In this document: piece after piece, positions 43,071 to 51,669 of the stretch
How the letters are laid out: each line of letters starts with the position of its first letter
Numbering within the stretch: the first letter of the stretch is position 1
Assembly: GCA_947462815.1 (NCBI GenBank)
Contig: CANHQR010000009.1
Coordinates: forward strand, 19,017-83,016
Direction of reading: 5' to 3'
Length of the DNA stretch: 64,000 nt
Origin: Pseudobdellovibrionaceae bacterium
Lineage (GTDB): Bacteria; Bdellovibrionota; Bdellovibrionia; Bdellovibrionales; JAMPXM01
Made by a program: the position numbers and the translations under genes
The notes under the pieces: model-generated
Told to the model about the DNA's origin: nothing
What the model saw: only the letters and a program-made list of their open reading frames with translations
Databases searched by the model: none

Positions 43071-44023
43071 TGAGCCAAGTATCGATTCTCTCCAAATCTC
43101 AATCTGTGGACTTTGACTCGGACTTTGACTCGGACTTTGACTCGGACTTTGACTCGGACTTTGCAACAGAAGCCAGCCAGCACGAAGCCAGCCAGCACGA
43201 TGGCAGCAAGCCCCAAAAACACCTGACCCGAAAAAACCTGAGCAGAACTCCAAATCGGACTTCAAAGCGCGGGAGCACGATGCTGAGTCTGTTGCTCTTG
43301 ATGCCTCTGGTGCTTCTCATCGCCTTCGCATGTGGGTTTTTGAGTTTGATCTTGAAGCTTGAGTCGGACGTACTCGCTGCTTGTCGAATCGCCCAAGCCG
43401 ATCAACAACATCAAGCCTCGCGGGCCGCGGAAAATATTCTTCGCCTCAACCCGCGTGCATGGCGTCTCTCCCAGCAAAGACGCCGAGCTCTCACTCTCAT
43501 GTCAAATCCTAAGACCCTCGCCGCCGGCGCGAGCCTGCTCGCTCGCACTGAAGTCGCGCAAAAAAAGCTCGCTGTGCTCCAGCAGAGTCATCTGCAAGCG
43601 GGTCGCCTCGCCTCACAAACTGCACCGGATCTCGCTCGACAAAAGATGCTTCAAGTCTTGCCTAAGTCCCCGAGATTTCCCCTGCAATCACGACTTTTAC
43701 GCTGGCGGCCTGGAGAGTTTGCGGTGGAAGCTGTGGATCCAACCCTCACGGCACCCGTTTACCGTCTGGCAGAGAACTTTGAGCGGCGGCAACGCAGCGA
43801 AGTTCAGCTTGAAGTTCAACTCCCCTCAATGAGGCTCGAGTTGCCGGGCGGTCTCAAGCTCGAGCTTCCGCCATTACAGCTCGGATGCTCGATGACAGCT
43901 GAGCGCTACGGGCTCAAGAGGCGATCCGAAGAATCTCTCCACTCGCCCAATTCACTCATCGATCGAGGAGGTCAAAAATGGCGCATTCGTCCTGCCGAGG
44001 CCAAGCTCTCATCGAGCTTCTGA
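43070..44023 (+). CDS. TadG-like pseudopilin with acidic repeat
   Basis: A 317-residue protein. The N-terminus has an FDSD acidic repeat (about 14-32) and a Lys/Arg-rich stretch, then SKRG|STMLSLLLLMPLVLL, a prepilin-like site after Gly68 without Glu at +5, one membrane helix, and a ~220-residue extracytoplasmic domain with Gln/Arg-rich helices. Position after TadE-like genes suggests a TadG/TadF-type assembly protein. GGAGG lies 8 nt before ATG 43070. A cytoplasmic N-terminal extension of ~65 residues is unusual. Confidence 0.65.
   Translation: MSQVSILSKSQSVDFDSDFDSDFDSDFDSDFATEASQHEASQHDGSKPQKHLTRKNLSRTPNRTSKRGSTMLSLLLLMPLVLLIAFACGFLSLILKLESDVLAACRIAQADQQHQASRAAENILRLNPRAWRLSQQRRRALTLMSNPKTLAAGASLLARTEVAQKKLAVLQQSHLQAGRLASQTAPDLARQKMLQVLPKSPRFPLQSRLLRWRPGEFAVEAVDPTLTAPVYRLAENFERRQRSEVQLEVQLPSMRLELPGGLKLELPPLQLGCSMTAERYGLKRRSEESLHSPNSLIDRGGQKWRIRPAEAKLSSSF
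43108..43163 (+). repeat. 12-bp coding repeat (DFDS)
   Basis: GGACTTTGACTC repeated four times exactly (43108-43155) plus eight further bases. It codes for Asp-Phe-Asp-Ser. Identical copies mean it can expand or shrink in frame by slippage. A 15-bp repeat (GAAGCCAGCCAGCAC, twice) follows at about 43169-43198. Confidence 0.92.
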
Positions 44024-44136
44024 TTGTCCTCGCGCTCCTTATATTCTGCATATTTGTAACTTTGGAGCGCGTGACCAGCTTACGCCAACACATTCAAAAA
44101 AGTGGTAGCGAGCGGCCAACGACTTCAATCCCCTAG
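43978..44136 (+). CDS. 52-residue pseudopilin-like protein
   Basis: A short gene in another frame, overlapping the end of the TadG-like gene by 46 nt. AGGAGG (43966-43971) is 6 nt before ATG 43978. The product begins MAHSSCRG|QALIELLIVLALL: a class III prepilin signal with Gly8, Glu at +5 and a hydrophobic helix (about 14-27), then a ~23-residue polar tail ending TTSIP. It would yield a mature peptide of only ~44 residues. The ideal ribosome binding site, prepilin motif and placement between pilus genes support it as real. Confidence 0.78.
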   Translation: MAHSSCRGQALIELLIVLALLIFCIFVTLERVTSLRQHIQKSGSERPTTSIP

Positions 44137-44206
44137 CAACACAAGTTCTTTACTCAAAGTCGCCCCCGGGCCCCCATGCACAAAAGTATCAAGGTAAGGA
44201 CATTGA

Positions 44207-45079
44207 ATGTCGAAAGTCGACCTCCACAGTCAGCAGATAAAGCTTCCATTCCTGACACAATTCTCAGTTCGAGCCATTCCATCGCGCTGGCAAATCTGGC
44301 GCGATGCTTGGGACAAACGACGCCGAAGTTGGCAGCGTCTGCCGATCGAAGAGCAGCAGCGTCGCGAGGTTCGCCTTTGGATGTGGGGTGCGGGAGGTCT
44401 ACTGACGCTGATGACCGCCCTTTCTGTCGTGGAGGCTCGACAGTCTCGCCACGAAGAAAATTTTAAGATTCCCGAAGGGCTCCGCATGGTCCGCATAAAT
44501 TTGATTGGCCCAGATCATGAAGCTGCTCTCGAGTGGCCTGATGATGTGAACCGCGTTGATCTCTACTCCAGTCAGCACTCTCGAGCGATTCTACGCGGTG
44601 TTGATTTGTGGCGCTCTCCTCGTGGGAGCTTCTCGGTTCTCGTTCCGGAATCTCTCCTCCAAGAGTCGGGCCTGCCACGCGATCTTCAACTCCCTGTACG
44701 GGCGATCCGACGAGGTGAATACGAGAATCGAGAGCTCCCCGCTGCGCCTGAATCTAATGCCGAAGCCGAAGCGATTCGCTTGCGGAGCAATTCGAGCGCG
44801 CTTCATCGAGAGCGATCATCGGGTACATCCAAAAGCAGGCGTCGTACCTCAACTGTTGTGATTCATACCGAATTGGGTCTCGATCCAGATCCTGACGCCA
44901 CAGCGCGCGAAGAGTGGAGAGGCACAAATCCTAACGATGCCAAGGAGGACCTCTCGGAGTCCTCGCCTTTGACCGTCGATGATGGGGAAATGCTCAACAT
45001 GTCTTCTCCGTCAATGACGACTGAAGACTCACAAACGATGACGGATCGTCCGCCACTGCAACATCTCGAAGACGATTGA
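44207..45079 (+). CDS. CpaB/RcpC-like pilus assembly protein (tentative)
   Basis: A 290-residue protein with a basic cytoplasmic N-terminus, one membrane segment (about 58-77) and an extracytoplasmic domain. The stretch RMVRINLIGPDHE...LEWPDDVNRVDLYSSQ...AILRGVDLW...FSVLVPESLLQE follows the pattern of the CpaB periplasmic region (pGdrVDV, late nV-VL and tLLvtpe). The C-terminus is long, acidic and probably disordered. CpaB links the secretin to the inner membrane in Tad systems. Assignment rests on weak pattern match plus position. Confidence 0.5.
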   Translation: MSKVDLHSQQIKLPFLTQFSVRAIPSRWQIWRDAWDKRRRSWQRLPIEEQQRREVRLWMWGAGGLLTLMTALSVVEARQSRHEENFKIPEGLRMVRINLIGPDHEAALEWPDDVNRVDLYSSQHSRAILRGVDLWRSPRGSFSVLVPESLLQESGLPRDLQLPVRAIRRGEYENRELPAAPESNAEAEAIRLRSNSSALHRERSSGTSKSRRRTSTVVIHTELGLDPDPDATAREEWRGTNPNDAKEDLSESSPLTVDDGEMLNMSSPSMTTEDSQTMTDRPPLQHLEDD

Positions 45080-45159
45080 AACATCGCGTACCCGTAGCCT
45101 GCGGGAAACTACTTTTAGCTTCCCGCAATTGAACTCTTGAACTATCCGAGGTTTCAAAT

Positions 45160-46431
45160 ATGAAAGATGCTTGTTGTATCTTCGGCTTTGGCCAGAATAT
45201 TCGAACTCAATCGCGATCTACCCGGCGATTCCTTCAACAGGTCAAAACCCTCATCTCGATTGCCGTGCTTTGGACCTTTTGCGCGCATGACTTTGCAGGA
45301 ATCGCATCGGCGAACCCCGTTGAGACAAAACCAACGGCGGTTTGGAGTCTCGATGCCGGCCCGAAACCTCTAAAATACGATCAATTGAAAACTCGGACCC
45401 AAGAGTTTGGTTCTCAACCATTCGTGGACCTTCTTCGCGTTCGAACAGCTAATGAGTCGCGAATCGCGCAACTCCGAGCCAGAATGACGAGCCTCAGCGA
45501 AGATCAGAATCGAGAGGATTTGCCAGATTCGGCTCTTCAGGCGGCTTGGACAAGAATCCACCAACTCTTCGACGAGGAGTTTTGGCCCATTGAACTCCGG
45601 CGTACACTCACAGAGCTTTGGATCCAAGAGCTCCTTCGACAAGCTCATTCAGTAAGAAGTGATGAATCACGCTCCAGGGTCCTCGAGATGATCAGGCTTT
45701 CGAGGCCGTACCTCTCTCCTCGAGAGTGGCGGATCTGGCGGAAGGCGCGGCAAAAAACGGTTCATGCCTCGCCTCACGCTGATCTTGAAAGCTTCATTCT
45801 TGAGAATTGGGAGAGCCAACTGAAGACAAGCACACAGAGCGGTCGTGTGATCAAACTGCCGAAATGGACACAGGCCTATGATTGGTTGAGATTTGAAGAT
45901 CAGTTGATTGAAATTAGCTCGTCCTCCCAAGCAAGTGTCGAAGTTTTTTTGCCGAATCGTGATGGTCGAATTGAGCTCTTGTCGTCGCGCTTTGAGAGCT
46001 TTGCTAAGATAGGCCCATTTCTTTCCGCCTTTCCGCAAAGCTTCACCCCCAAGCTTTGGTGGGCTGAGCCGTGCCTTTACGTCGACCGCAAGGACCTATC
46101 CGTTCGGGATCAAATTCCCGAATCACTTCGACCGTATTCTGAATCAGGTGAACTCTGGCCGATTGGAGAGCCGAGGTTTTGGCCGAGATGCGACGAGATC
46201 AAAGCCTCAGCGCATCGAGAACAGCAAAACCAACTGCGCGAGGACACGCGCCTCGCACCTGAAGCGCGAACTTGGTCGATTACAGACTCCAAAGACGCTT
46301 CACAGCTCGAGAGCTCATCGCGGCGCTGGCTCTGGGTCGGCTTGGCTGTCCTTCTGGGTGGCGTCTATTGGCATCAACATGCTCGCTCAGCACAGGGCGA
46401 AACTCGGCCCACACAGCGCGAAGGCTTCTAG
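45160..46431 (+). CDS. membrane protein of Tad locus, unknown
   Basis: A 423-residue protein: an N-terminal signal or anchor (about 28-45, cleavage near IASAN), a largely helical domain rich in Trp, Arg and Glu (about 50-395), and a C-terminal membrane helix (SRRWLWVGLAVLLGGVYW) with a short polar tail. No family recognised. Same strand and composition as the upstream pilus genes, 80 nt apart, with a small inverted repeat (GCGGGAA/TTCCCGC, 45101-45126) in the gap. Possibly a pilus assembly component in the periplasm. Confidence 0.55.
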   Translation: MKDACCIFGFGQNIRTQSRSTRRFLQQVKTLISIAVLWTFCAHDFAGIASANPVETKPTAVWSLDAGPKPLKYDQLKTRTQEFGSQPFVDLLRVRTANESRIAQLRARMTSLSEDQNREDLPDSALQAAWTRIHQLFDEEFWPIELRRTLTELWIQELLRQAHSVRSDESRSRVLEMIRLSRPYLSPREWRIWRKARQKTVHASPHADLESFILENWESQLKTSTQSGRVIKLPKWTQAYDWLRFEDQLIEISSSSQASVEVFLPNRDGRIELLSSRFESFAKIGPFLSAFPQSFTPKLWWAEPCLYVDRKDLSVRDQIPESLRPYSESGELWPIGEPRFWPRCDEIKASAHREQQNQLREDTRLAPEARTWSITDSKDASQLESSSRRWLWVGLAVLLGGVYWHQHARSAQGETRPTQREGF

Positions 46432-46454
46432 GCTTGTGATAACTTTCGCCTCTC

Positions 46455-46490
46455 AAATGAAAACACCGCAAGCCGTAAGGCTTGCGGTGT
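46455..46490 (-). terminator. strong terminator between convergent genes
   Basis: A 12-bp perfect stem, ACACCGCAAGCC (46463-46474) with GGCTTGCGGTGT (46479-46490), 4-nt loop. On the minus strand it is followed by TTTCATTT, so it terminates the repeat-protein gene; being symmetric it may also end the plus-strand pilus transcript. Confidence 0.88.
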
Positions 46491-46539
46491 CTGAATACAT
46501 TTCGAATTTCGAACCGTGTTCCGAGCCGCCGACTCGCGT

Positions 46540-48903
46540 TTAACGAGTTCGGCCTGGAGTTGAACCACCACCCGGACCCGAGCCGCCAGGTAAAGTTCCG
46601 CCCGGAGATGTGCCACCGAAGCTCGGGACGTTAAAGAATGATCCTGAGTTCAACTGCTGGAAGCGCATCATCAGAGAGTAATACTCCTGCATCAAACCCT
46701 GCTGCAGTCGCAATCGACCTGCAGCCTGCTCCTGATATCGGACCTGCATCTGTAGCTGCATCTGGTACTGCTGCAACTGGAATTGCAACATTTGCTGCTG
46801 GTACATGCCGTCCATACCCATTCCTGGAGACGGAGTCAGGAAGCCTCCTGTAAATCCACCCGCAATACCCCAAGGAGAAGTGAATCCACCCGCCATGCCT
46901 GGCATTCCTGCGAAGCCTCCCGCCATGCCTGGCATTCCTGCGAAGCCTCCCGCCATGCCTGGCATTCCTGCGAAGCCTCCCGCCATGCCCGGCATTCCTG
47001 CGAAGCCTCCCGCCATGCCCGGCATTCCTGCGAAGCCTCCGGCAAATCCACCAGCAAATCCCGGCATCCCGGCCATTCCGGGCATCCCAGCGAAACCACC
47101 CGCCATACCCGGCATTCCCGCGAAGCCTCCGGCCATACCCGGCATTCCCGCGAAGCCTCCAGCAAAACCACCAGCAAATCCCGGCATCCCGGCCATTCCA
47201 GGCATTCCCGCGAAGCCTCCGGCAAATCCACCGGCAAATCCACCACCAGGGAATCCTGGGCCCATACCCCAAGGACCAGCCATGCCCCAAGGGCCCATAC
47301 CCGGCATGTACATTCCGCCGCCCATCATCGGCATACCACCCATCATGCCGCCCATGGGACCCATCATGCCATTACAGCCCCAGCCTCCTTGAACCCCGCC
47401 ACCGACGCCGCCATAGAGGCCCAGTGTGCGGAAGGGGAAACCATACCCGAGAGCACCATAGGGTTGAGCCGGCCAGCCTGTTCGAGCGTTCCACTCGTTA
47501 GCCTGTTGAGCTGTGCGATAGCCAGCGTAGATCGAAAGAGCGTCCATACCGACAGCAAGGACAGTTTGCAGAGTCGAAGGTCCGCGCTCGCGCGGCTGGC
47601 GTCGACCGGATCCGCGATCATAGCATGTTCCCGATGGGCAATCCGCTTCCATCTCCCGAGCCGCGCGACGAGCATCACCGATTTGGTAACCCAGGTTAGC
47701 AATCGTATCTTCAAGATTGCCAATCTCGCGCTGCATGCGATCGATGTCTTTGGTCAGCTTTCGGTAGCGCGAAAGGGCTCGGCTACAGTTTCCAGCTTGG
47801 CCCGGGCGGACGCTTCCCGATGTGAACACGGGCATCTTACAAACGTTGTCGCTGATGTAACCATCATCGCGGCAAACGAAGCGACGCCAACCCGCCGTGT
47901 TTTGCGGGAAATCATCTTGGTTATAACAGAGCGTACTACCAGTGCCGCCCATGCCTTCAACGCTTCCACCGCTCAGGTTGTCCCAATTTAGACCACCAGC
48001 GGGCTCGCCGACCGTCGCGCGAGTCGTTTCCGCATCGGCCGAATTCAAGCCGAGGAAGCTGGCGAGACCGCGCACAGCCGGAAGATCCAAGATCCCCGAT
48101 GAGCGACGCGGCTCGTTCGGAGTGCTGCCCGGATTCAGCGGACGCGGTGTTGCAGTCGGACGCGGTGTTGCAGTCGGACGCGGTGTAGCTGTCGGACGTG
48201 GTGTTGCAGTCGGGCGCGGCGTCGCGATGGCTGTTGGACGCGGCGGCGGCGTAGGAACAGGTGTCGCCTGCACAACAGGAGGAGGCGTGGGCTCAGGAGG
48301 CGTTTGAACCACGGGGGGAGCTGTGGGTGCAGCCGTAGGTGCCGGCGGTGGCTGATCCTCAGGCTTACCTCCGGTAGTTGGACGCGACGGAGTCGGAGCC
48401 GGTTGGACCGGAGAAGGAGGTGTCACAGGCTCCTGGCGCACAGGTGGTCGAACCGGTGGAGGATTCGGAATAATGATAATTGGCGGCTCATCGGTCGGCG
48501 GCGTGCGCGGCGGCGGAGCTGGGTCCACAGACGGCGGCGGCCCTCCGGCTCGCGGGCGGTTGATACAGCAATTCATGCCCAGATCCATGTGTCGGAAAAT
48601 GATCTCGTGCAGATCACCTCGTACAACGCCCGTGATTTGTTCCTTGAGTCGTTCGCGTTCGCGTTCGAGATTGCGAAGGTCACGCTCTTTCTGGCGCTTT
48701 TCACGACGGGCCTCGGCGCGCTCTTGTGTGAGCTCAGCGACCTCATCATCTTCGCTGACCGCGCCAGGCGCTGCACCACCGGGATAAGGGCAGTAAGGAT
48801 TCATCCCGTACATGCCGTAGCCCCAGCCCATGTTGGCCTGCGCCACTTGTGTCGCGGCGGTGCTGAATGCGAGAACCAAAGCAATCCAAGCTTTGAACTT
48901 CAT
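46540..48903 (-). CDS. secreted repeat protein with coiled coils and GGFAGMPGMA array
   Basis: A 787-residue exported protein. In order: signal peptide (cleavage near VAQAN), Tyr/Met/Gly-rich patch, a highly charged coiled coil (about 45-95), a Pro-rich region with PTATPRP repeats (about 223-257), a Cys-containing domain (about 300-370), a second coiled coil (about 375-430), a Gly/Met-rich region with ~12 repeats of GGFAGMPGMA type (about 553-672), a Gln-rich helix and a Gly/Ser/Pro tail ending TPGRTR. No family recognised; it looks like a surface or fibre-forming structural protein. ATG 48903 has AGGGAG 5 nt upstream. It lies between the two halves of the Tad locus on the opposite strand. 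Confidence 0.75.
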   Translation of the reverse strand: MKFKAWIALVLAFSTAATQVAQANMGWGYGMYGMNPYCPYPGGAAPGAVSEDDEVAELTQERAEARREKRQKERDLRNLERERERLKEQITGVVRGDLHEIIFRHMDLGMNCCINRPRAGGPPPSVDPAPPPRTPPTDEPPIIIIPNPPPVRPPVRQEPVTPPSPVQPAPTPSRPTTGGKPEDQPPPAPTAAPTAPPVVQTPPEPTPPPVVQATPVPTPPPRPTAIATPRPTATPRPTATPRPTATPRPTATPRPLNPGSTPNEPRRSSGILDLPAVRGLASFLGLNSADAETTRATVGEPAGGLNWDNLSGGSVEGMGGTGSTLCYNQDDFPQNTAGWRRFVCRDDGYISDNVCKMPVFTSGSVRPGQAGNCSRALSRYRKLTKDIDRMQREIGNLEDTIANLGYQIGDARRAAREMEADCPSGTCYDRGSGRRQPRERGPSTLQTVLAVGMDALSIYAGYRTAQQANEWNARTGWPAQPYGALGYGFPFRTLGLYGGVGGGVQGGWGCNGMMGPMGGMMGGMPMMGGGMYMPGMGPWGMAGPWGMGPGFPGGGFAGGFAGGFAGMPGMAGMPGFAGGFAGGFAGMPGMAGGFAGMPGMAGGFAGMPGMAGMPGFAGGFAGGFAGMPGMAGGFAGMPGMAGGFAGMPGMAGGFAGMPGMAGGFAGMPGMAGGFTSPWGIAGGFTGGFLTPSPGMGMDGMYQQQMLQFQLQQYQMQLQMQVRYQEQAAGRLRLQQGLMQEYYSLMMRFQQLNSGSFFNVPSFGGTSPGGTLPGGSGPGGGSTPGRTR
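46890..47246 (-). repeat. 30-bp coding repeat (GGFAGMPGMA)
   Basis: Tandem units of about 30 bp, several identical (around 46890-47040) and others interrupted by GGFAGGFAGMPGMAGMPGFA-type higher-order variants. The identical copies point to recent expansion or gene-conversion within the array. Confidence 0.92.
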
Positions 48904-49371
48904 GTCGTCTCCCTCGAACGCTTTGAATGATCTCGAGCGAACCCGAGCCTTCAAAACACTTGCTCATGTACCGTATCGACACATCCGCGAACCGACTTGA
49001 ACTCTCCTCGCCTGAAGTCCAGTTTTCACTGGAGCTTTGGCCGAACATAGAGGCGAACTCGCCTTATCGCGACCTCAAGCCAGGGCTGTCAAAAATTTAG
49101 ACATGACCAAGGTCGGTCGAAGCAGCATCGAAGACCGCTGAGATTCGGATCGATGGCCCGTCCTGAGCGCACATCGAATTCCGCACTCTGAAGAAAGCGG
49201 CACTTCGATTCGGCAGTCCCTCCCTGGATGCCCAAACGCGAATCCCCCTAGCAAGAGGACTCAAAACAGCGCTGCACTGACCGTTTCCGGTTCGTACAAC
49301 TGGGAAGACACAACCCGACTTCATCGCGGTTGCTCCTCACCCTCTTAAAATTCTACACTGAAATTGAATTG
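48904..49371. other. divergent promoter region
   Basis: 467 nt between the repeat-protein gene and the receiver-kinase gene. It must contain both promoters. No small gene, RNA or clear operator was found. Confidence 0.5.
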
Positions 49372-50499
49372 ATGAAACACGCTATTCTTTGTGTCGACGA
49401 TGAAGCTGACAACGTCGACGCACTCGAGAGACTTTTTCGCGCAAAGTATCAGGTGCTGAAAGCCACCTCGGGGCAAGATGCGCTCAAGCTCCTCGACCAA
49501 AATCGAGTGACGGTGATCATCAGCGATCAGCGCATGCCGCAGATGACGGGCGTCGAGTTCCTCTCCAAGTCTCTACAGACTCATCCCGATGCGATTCGAA
49601 TTCTGCTGACAGGCTTTGCCGACATCGAAGTTGTCGTCGAGGCCATCAATAGCGGCCGGATCTATCGTTATGTGAGCAAGCCCTGGGATCCTGTCGATTT
49701 GGTCAACGCCGTCGATAAGGCCGTTGAGCGATTCGAACTGGGGCAAGAGCTGGTGGTGAAGAATCAACGTCTCCGAGAGGCGCTTGAGGAATTGCAAACT
49801 CTCGATCAAGCAAAAAACCAGTTCATGGTACTTGTAAATCACGAGCTCAAAACGCCGCTCACCGCGATGCTCAGCTTTGCGGATCTGTTGGCCGAGACCA
49901 AGCTCGATGAGGATCAACGGCGCTTTTTGGCGCGGATCAAACAAGCGGCACATCGTCTGCAGGATATGATCAATGATTCGTTGGAGTTGGTTTCCGCCGA
50001 GACTCAACAAACCAAACTGGATCTGAAAAGCCTCTCGACTCCTTCTCTTTTTTCTCGGGAAATACTGACCGAAACGATTCAGCAAGTTGCAACAAACCGC
50101 CACGTCGAGTTCGACTTTGAGATCGAGAATCAGCGCGTGATTGGCGACGAACGAATCCTTCGCAATATTCTCCGGCGCTTGTTTCACAACGCCGCTAAGT
50201 TCGCCGACAAAAATTCACGCGTTCAGGCCTCAGGACGCAGCCTCGGAAACGGCCTGTATGAAATCGCGGTGACCAACTCGGTTGCAAGTAGCCCCAAAAT
50301 TGATGAGCAGCGTGTGAGGCAGCTCTTGAAGCCTTTTACGCTGAATGAAAACACCTTGAATCACTCTTCGGGCAATGGCCTCGGCTTGAGCATTTGCCAC
50401 GCACTTTTGAAGCTTCATCACTCGCGCTTGGAGTTCCAGTCCTCAGGGGAACAAGTTCGTGTGAGCTTTCAGATCGCACTCGATCCCGAGCTCAACTGA
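49372..50499 (+). CDS. receiver-histidine kinase hybrid protein
   Basis: A 375-residue cytoplasmic protein with an N-terminal receiver domain (Asp9, Asp10, phospho-Asp52 in SDQRMP, Thr80, Lys103 in VSKPWD), a short coiled linker, and a kinase module: FMVLVNHELKTPLTAML with phospho-His157, the N-box (FHNAAKFA) and GNGLGLSI for ATP binding. The receiver-first order means it is itself controlled by another kinase and passes the signal on. No output regulator is adjacent. ATG 49372 has no Shine-Dalgarno. It converges on the TRAP-type gene. Confidence 0.92.
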   Translation: MKHAILCVDDEADNVDALERLFRAKYQVLKATSGQDALKLLDQNRVTVIISDQRMPQMTGVEFLSKSLQTHPDAIRILLTGFADIEVVVEAINSGRIYRYVSKPWDPVDLVNAVDKAVERFELGQELVVKNQRLREALEELQTLDQAKNQFMVLVNHELKTPLTAMLSFADLLAETKLDEDQRRFLARIKQAAHRLQDMINDSLELVSAETQQTKLDLKSLSTPSLFSREILTETIQQVATNRHVEFDFEIENQRVIGDERILRNILRRLFHNAAKFADKNSRVQASGRSLGNGLYEIAVTNSVASSPKIDEQRVRQLLKPFTLNENTLNHSSGNGLGLSICHALLKLHHSRLEFQSSGEQVRVSFQIALDPELN

Positions 50500-50565
50500 A
50501 ACGATTTTCGGCCACGCAAACTGGGAACAAGCACAGGAGCCTTAACCCCTTCAGGGCAAGGTCTA

Positions 50566-51669
50566 TTATCGATCCGCCAAAAAAGCCTTAGATGGAGTTC
50601 CATCAATTCGTTTCACGAGCTCTCGTGGAAAAGGGTACGGCCCCACTCGGCCAACATCGCGAAGTCTTTCCATCATCTCATTGCGCACCTCAGAACTCAC
50701 CGAGTGAACCTTCAGTCCAAGACTTTTTGCTCGATCTCTAGCCTCGTCCGCAAGTCGAATTGACTGCTGCCTCTCATAGACTGCGAGTTCCTTCGAAGTT
50801 TCTGCAATTATCTTTTTCTGGTTATCACTCAGTCCATCGAAGAACTTCTTGTTCATGACGATGGTCGTTAGATGCATACTATGGTAGGTTTCGCTAATCG
50901 TCCGCAACCGTCGATGCTCTCCACTGTTCCAGAATCGGGTGTAGGTCGTTTCCACCACATCACCCTTGGTCGACTCCTCGGCCAACTTTTGTCTTTCAGC
51001 GAAGGATCCACTCACTGGCTTTGCGCCAAGCTTTTCGAAAGTTTCGGAAATGACCTTGTTTGTCACTCCGCCCATAGCGACGACCGACGTATCTACGAAG
51101 TCGCTCAATGATTTAATCGATTTACCTTTCGATGTCAGAATTCGATACCCTCCGGAATAAGTGAATCCCAATCCCTTGACGCCGAAACGATCCAAACCCG
51201 AAAGAAGCTCAGCTCCAATCGGCCCATCAATCACTGCTGATGCGTGATCGTGGTCTCTGAATAAAAATGGCACATCAAATACCATAAACTTTGGATCCAG
51301 CCGACTTGAGATGGTCGTCGTGTATATCTGCGCCATCTCGTACTGACCAGTTTCGACCATCTCTAATGCAGTTACCGCATTAGAAATTGTTTTGCGATCC
51401 TTGATGACGACTTCAAGTCGCAATTCGCCCTTTGATCGCTGAGAGAGAGAATTTTGCATTTGCTTAAGAGGCTGATCTATGTCGGCATTAGCTCCGTGGG
51501 CTACAAGCCAGCGAATAGTCCTGGGAGAGGATGACGCTGAATTCGAGGGCTTTGCAAGAATCCGAGTTCCAGCACTCGCTCCCAGGTGACCATCTGAGCT
51601 CATCATTAGGACAGCTCCGAACGTGAACAATGTGCCTAATATCCCTAGCTGTTTGCAAATGCCCTTCAT
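50566..51669 (-). CDS. TRAP transporter substrate-binding protein (DctP family)
   Basis: A 367-residue exported solute-binding protein. After an N-terminal hydrophobic segment, the DctP layout is clear: LEVVIKDRKTISNAVTALEMVETGQ, MAQIYTTTISSRLDPKFMVFDVPFLF, the helix after GLGFTYSGGYR, and a C-terminal KKFFDGLSDNQKKIIAE. It would bind an organic acid or similar ligand. The membrane partners DctQ and DctM are not next to it, so it is orphan here and might serve a sensor or distant transporter. Start ATG 51669 follows GGGAGG. Confidence 0.88.
   Translation of the reverse strand: MKGICKQLGILGTLFTFGAVLMMSSDGHLGASAGTRILAKPSNSASSSPRTIRWLVAHGANADIDQPLKQMQNSLSQRSKGELRLEVVIKDRKTISNAVTALEMVETGQYEMAQIYTTTISSRLDPKFMVFDVPFLFRDHDHASAVIDGPIGAELLSGLDRFGVKGLGFTYSGGYRILTSKGKSIKSLSDFVDTSVVAMGGVTNKVISETFEKLGAKPVSGSFAERQKLAEESTKGDVVETTYTRFWNSGEHRRLRTISETYHSMHLTTIVMNKKFFDGLSDNQKKIIAETSKELAVYERQQSIRLADEARDRAKSLGLKVHSVSSEVRNEMMERLRDVGRVGPYPFPRELVKRIDGTPSKAFLADR

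Noticed and set aside
46783..47991. Long plus-strand open frames (up to 402 codons) opposite the repeat protein
   Set aside because: They arise from the GC-rich repeat read in reverse; no ribosome binding site, and the minus-strand gene has a signal peptide, good start and terminator.
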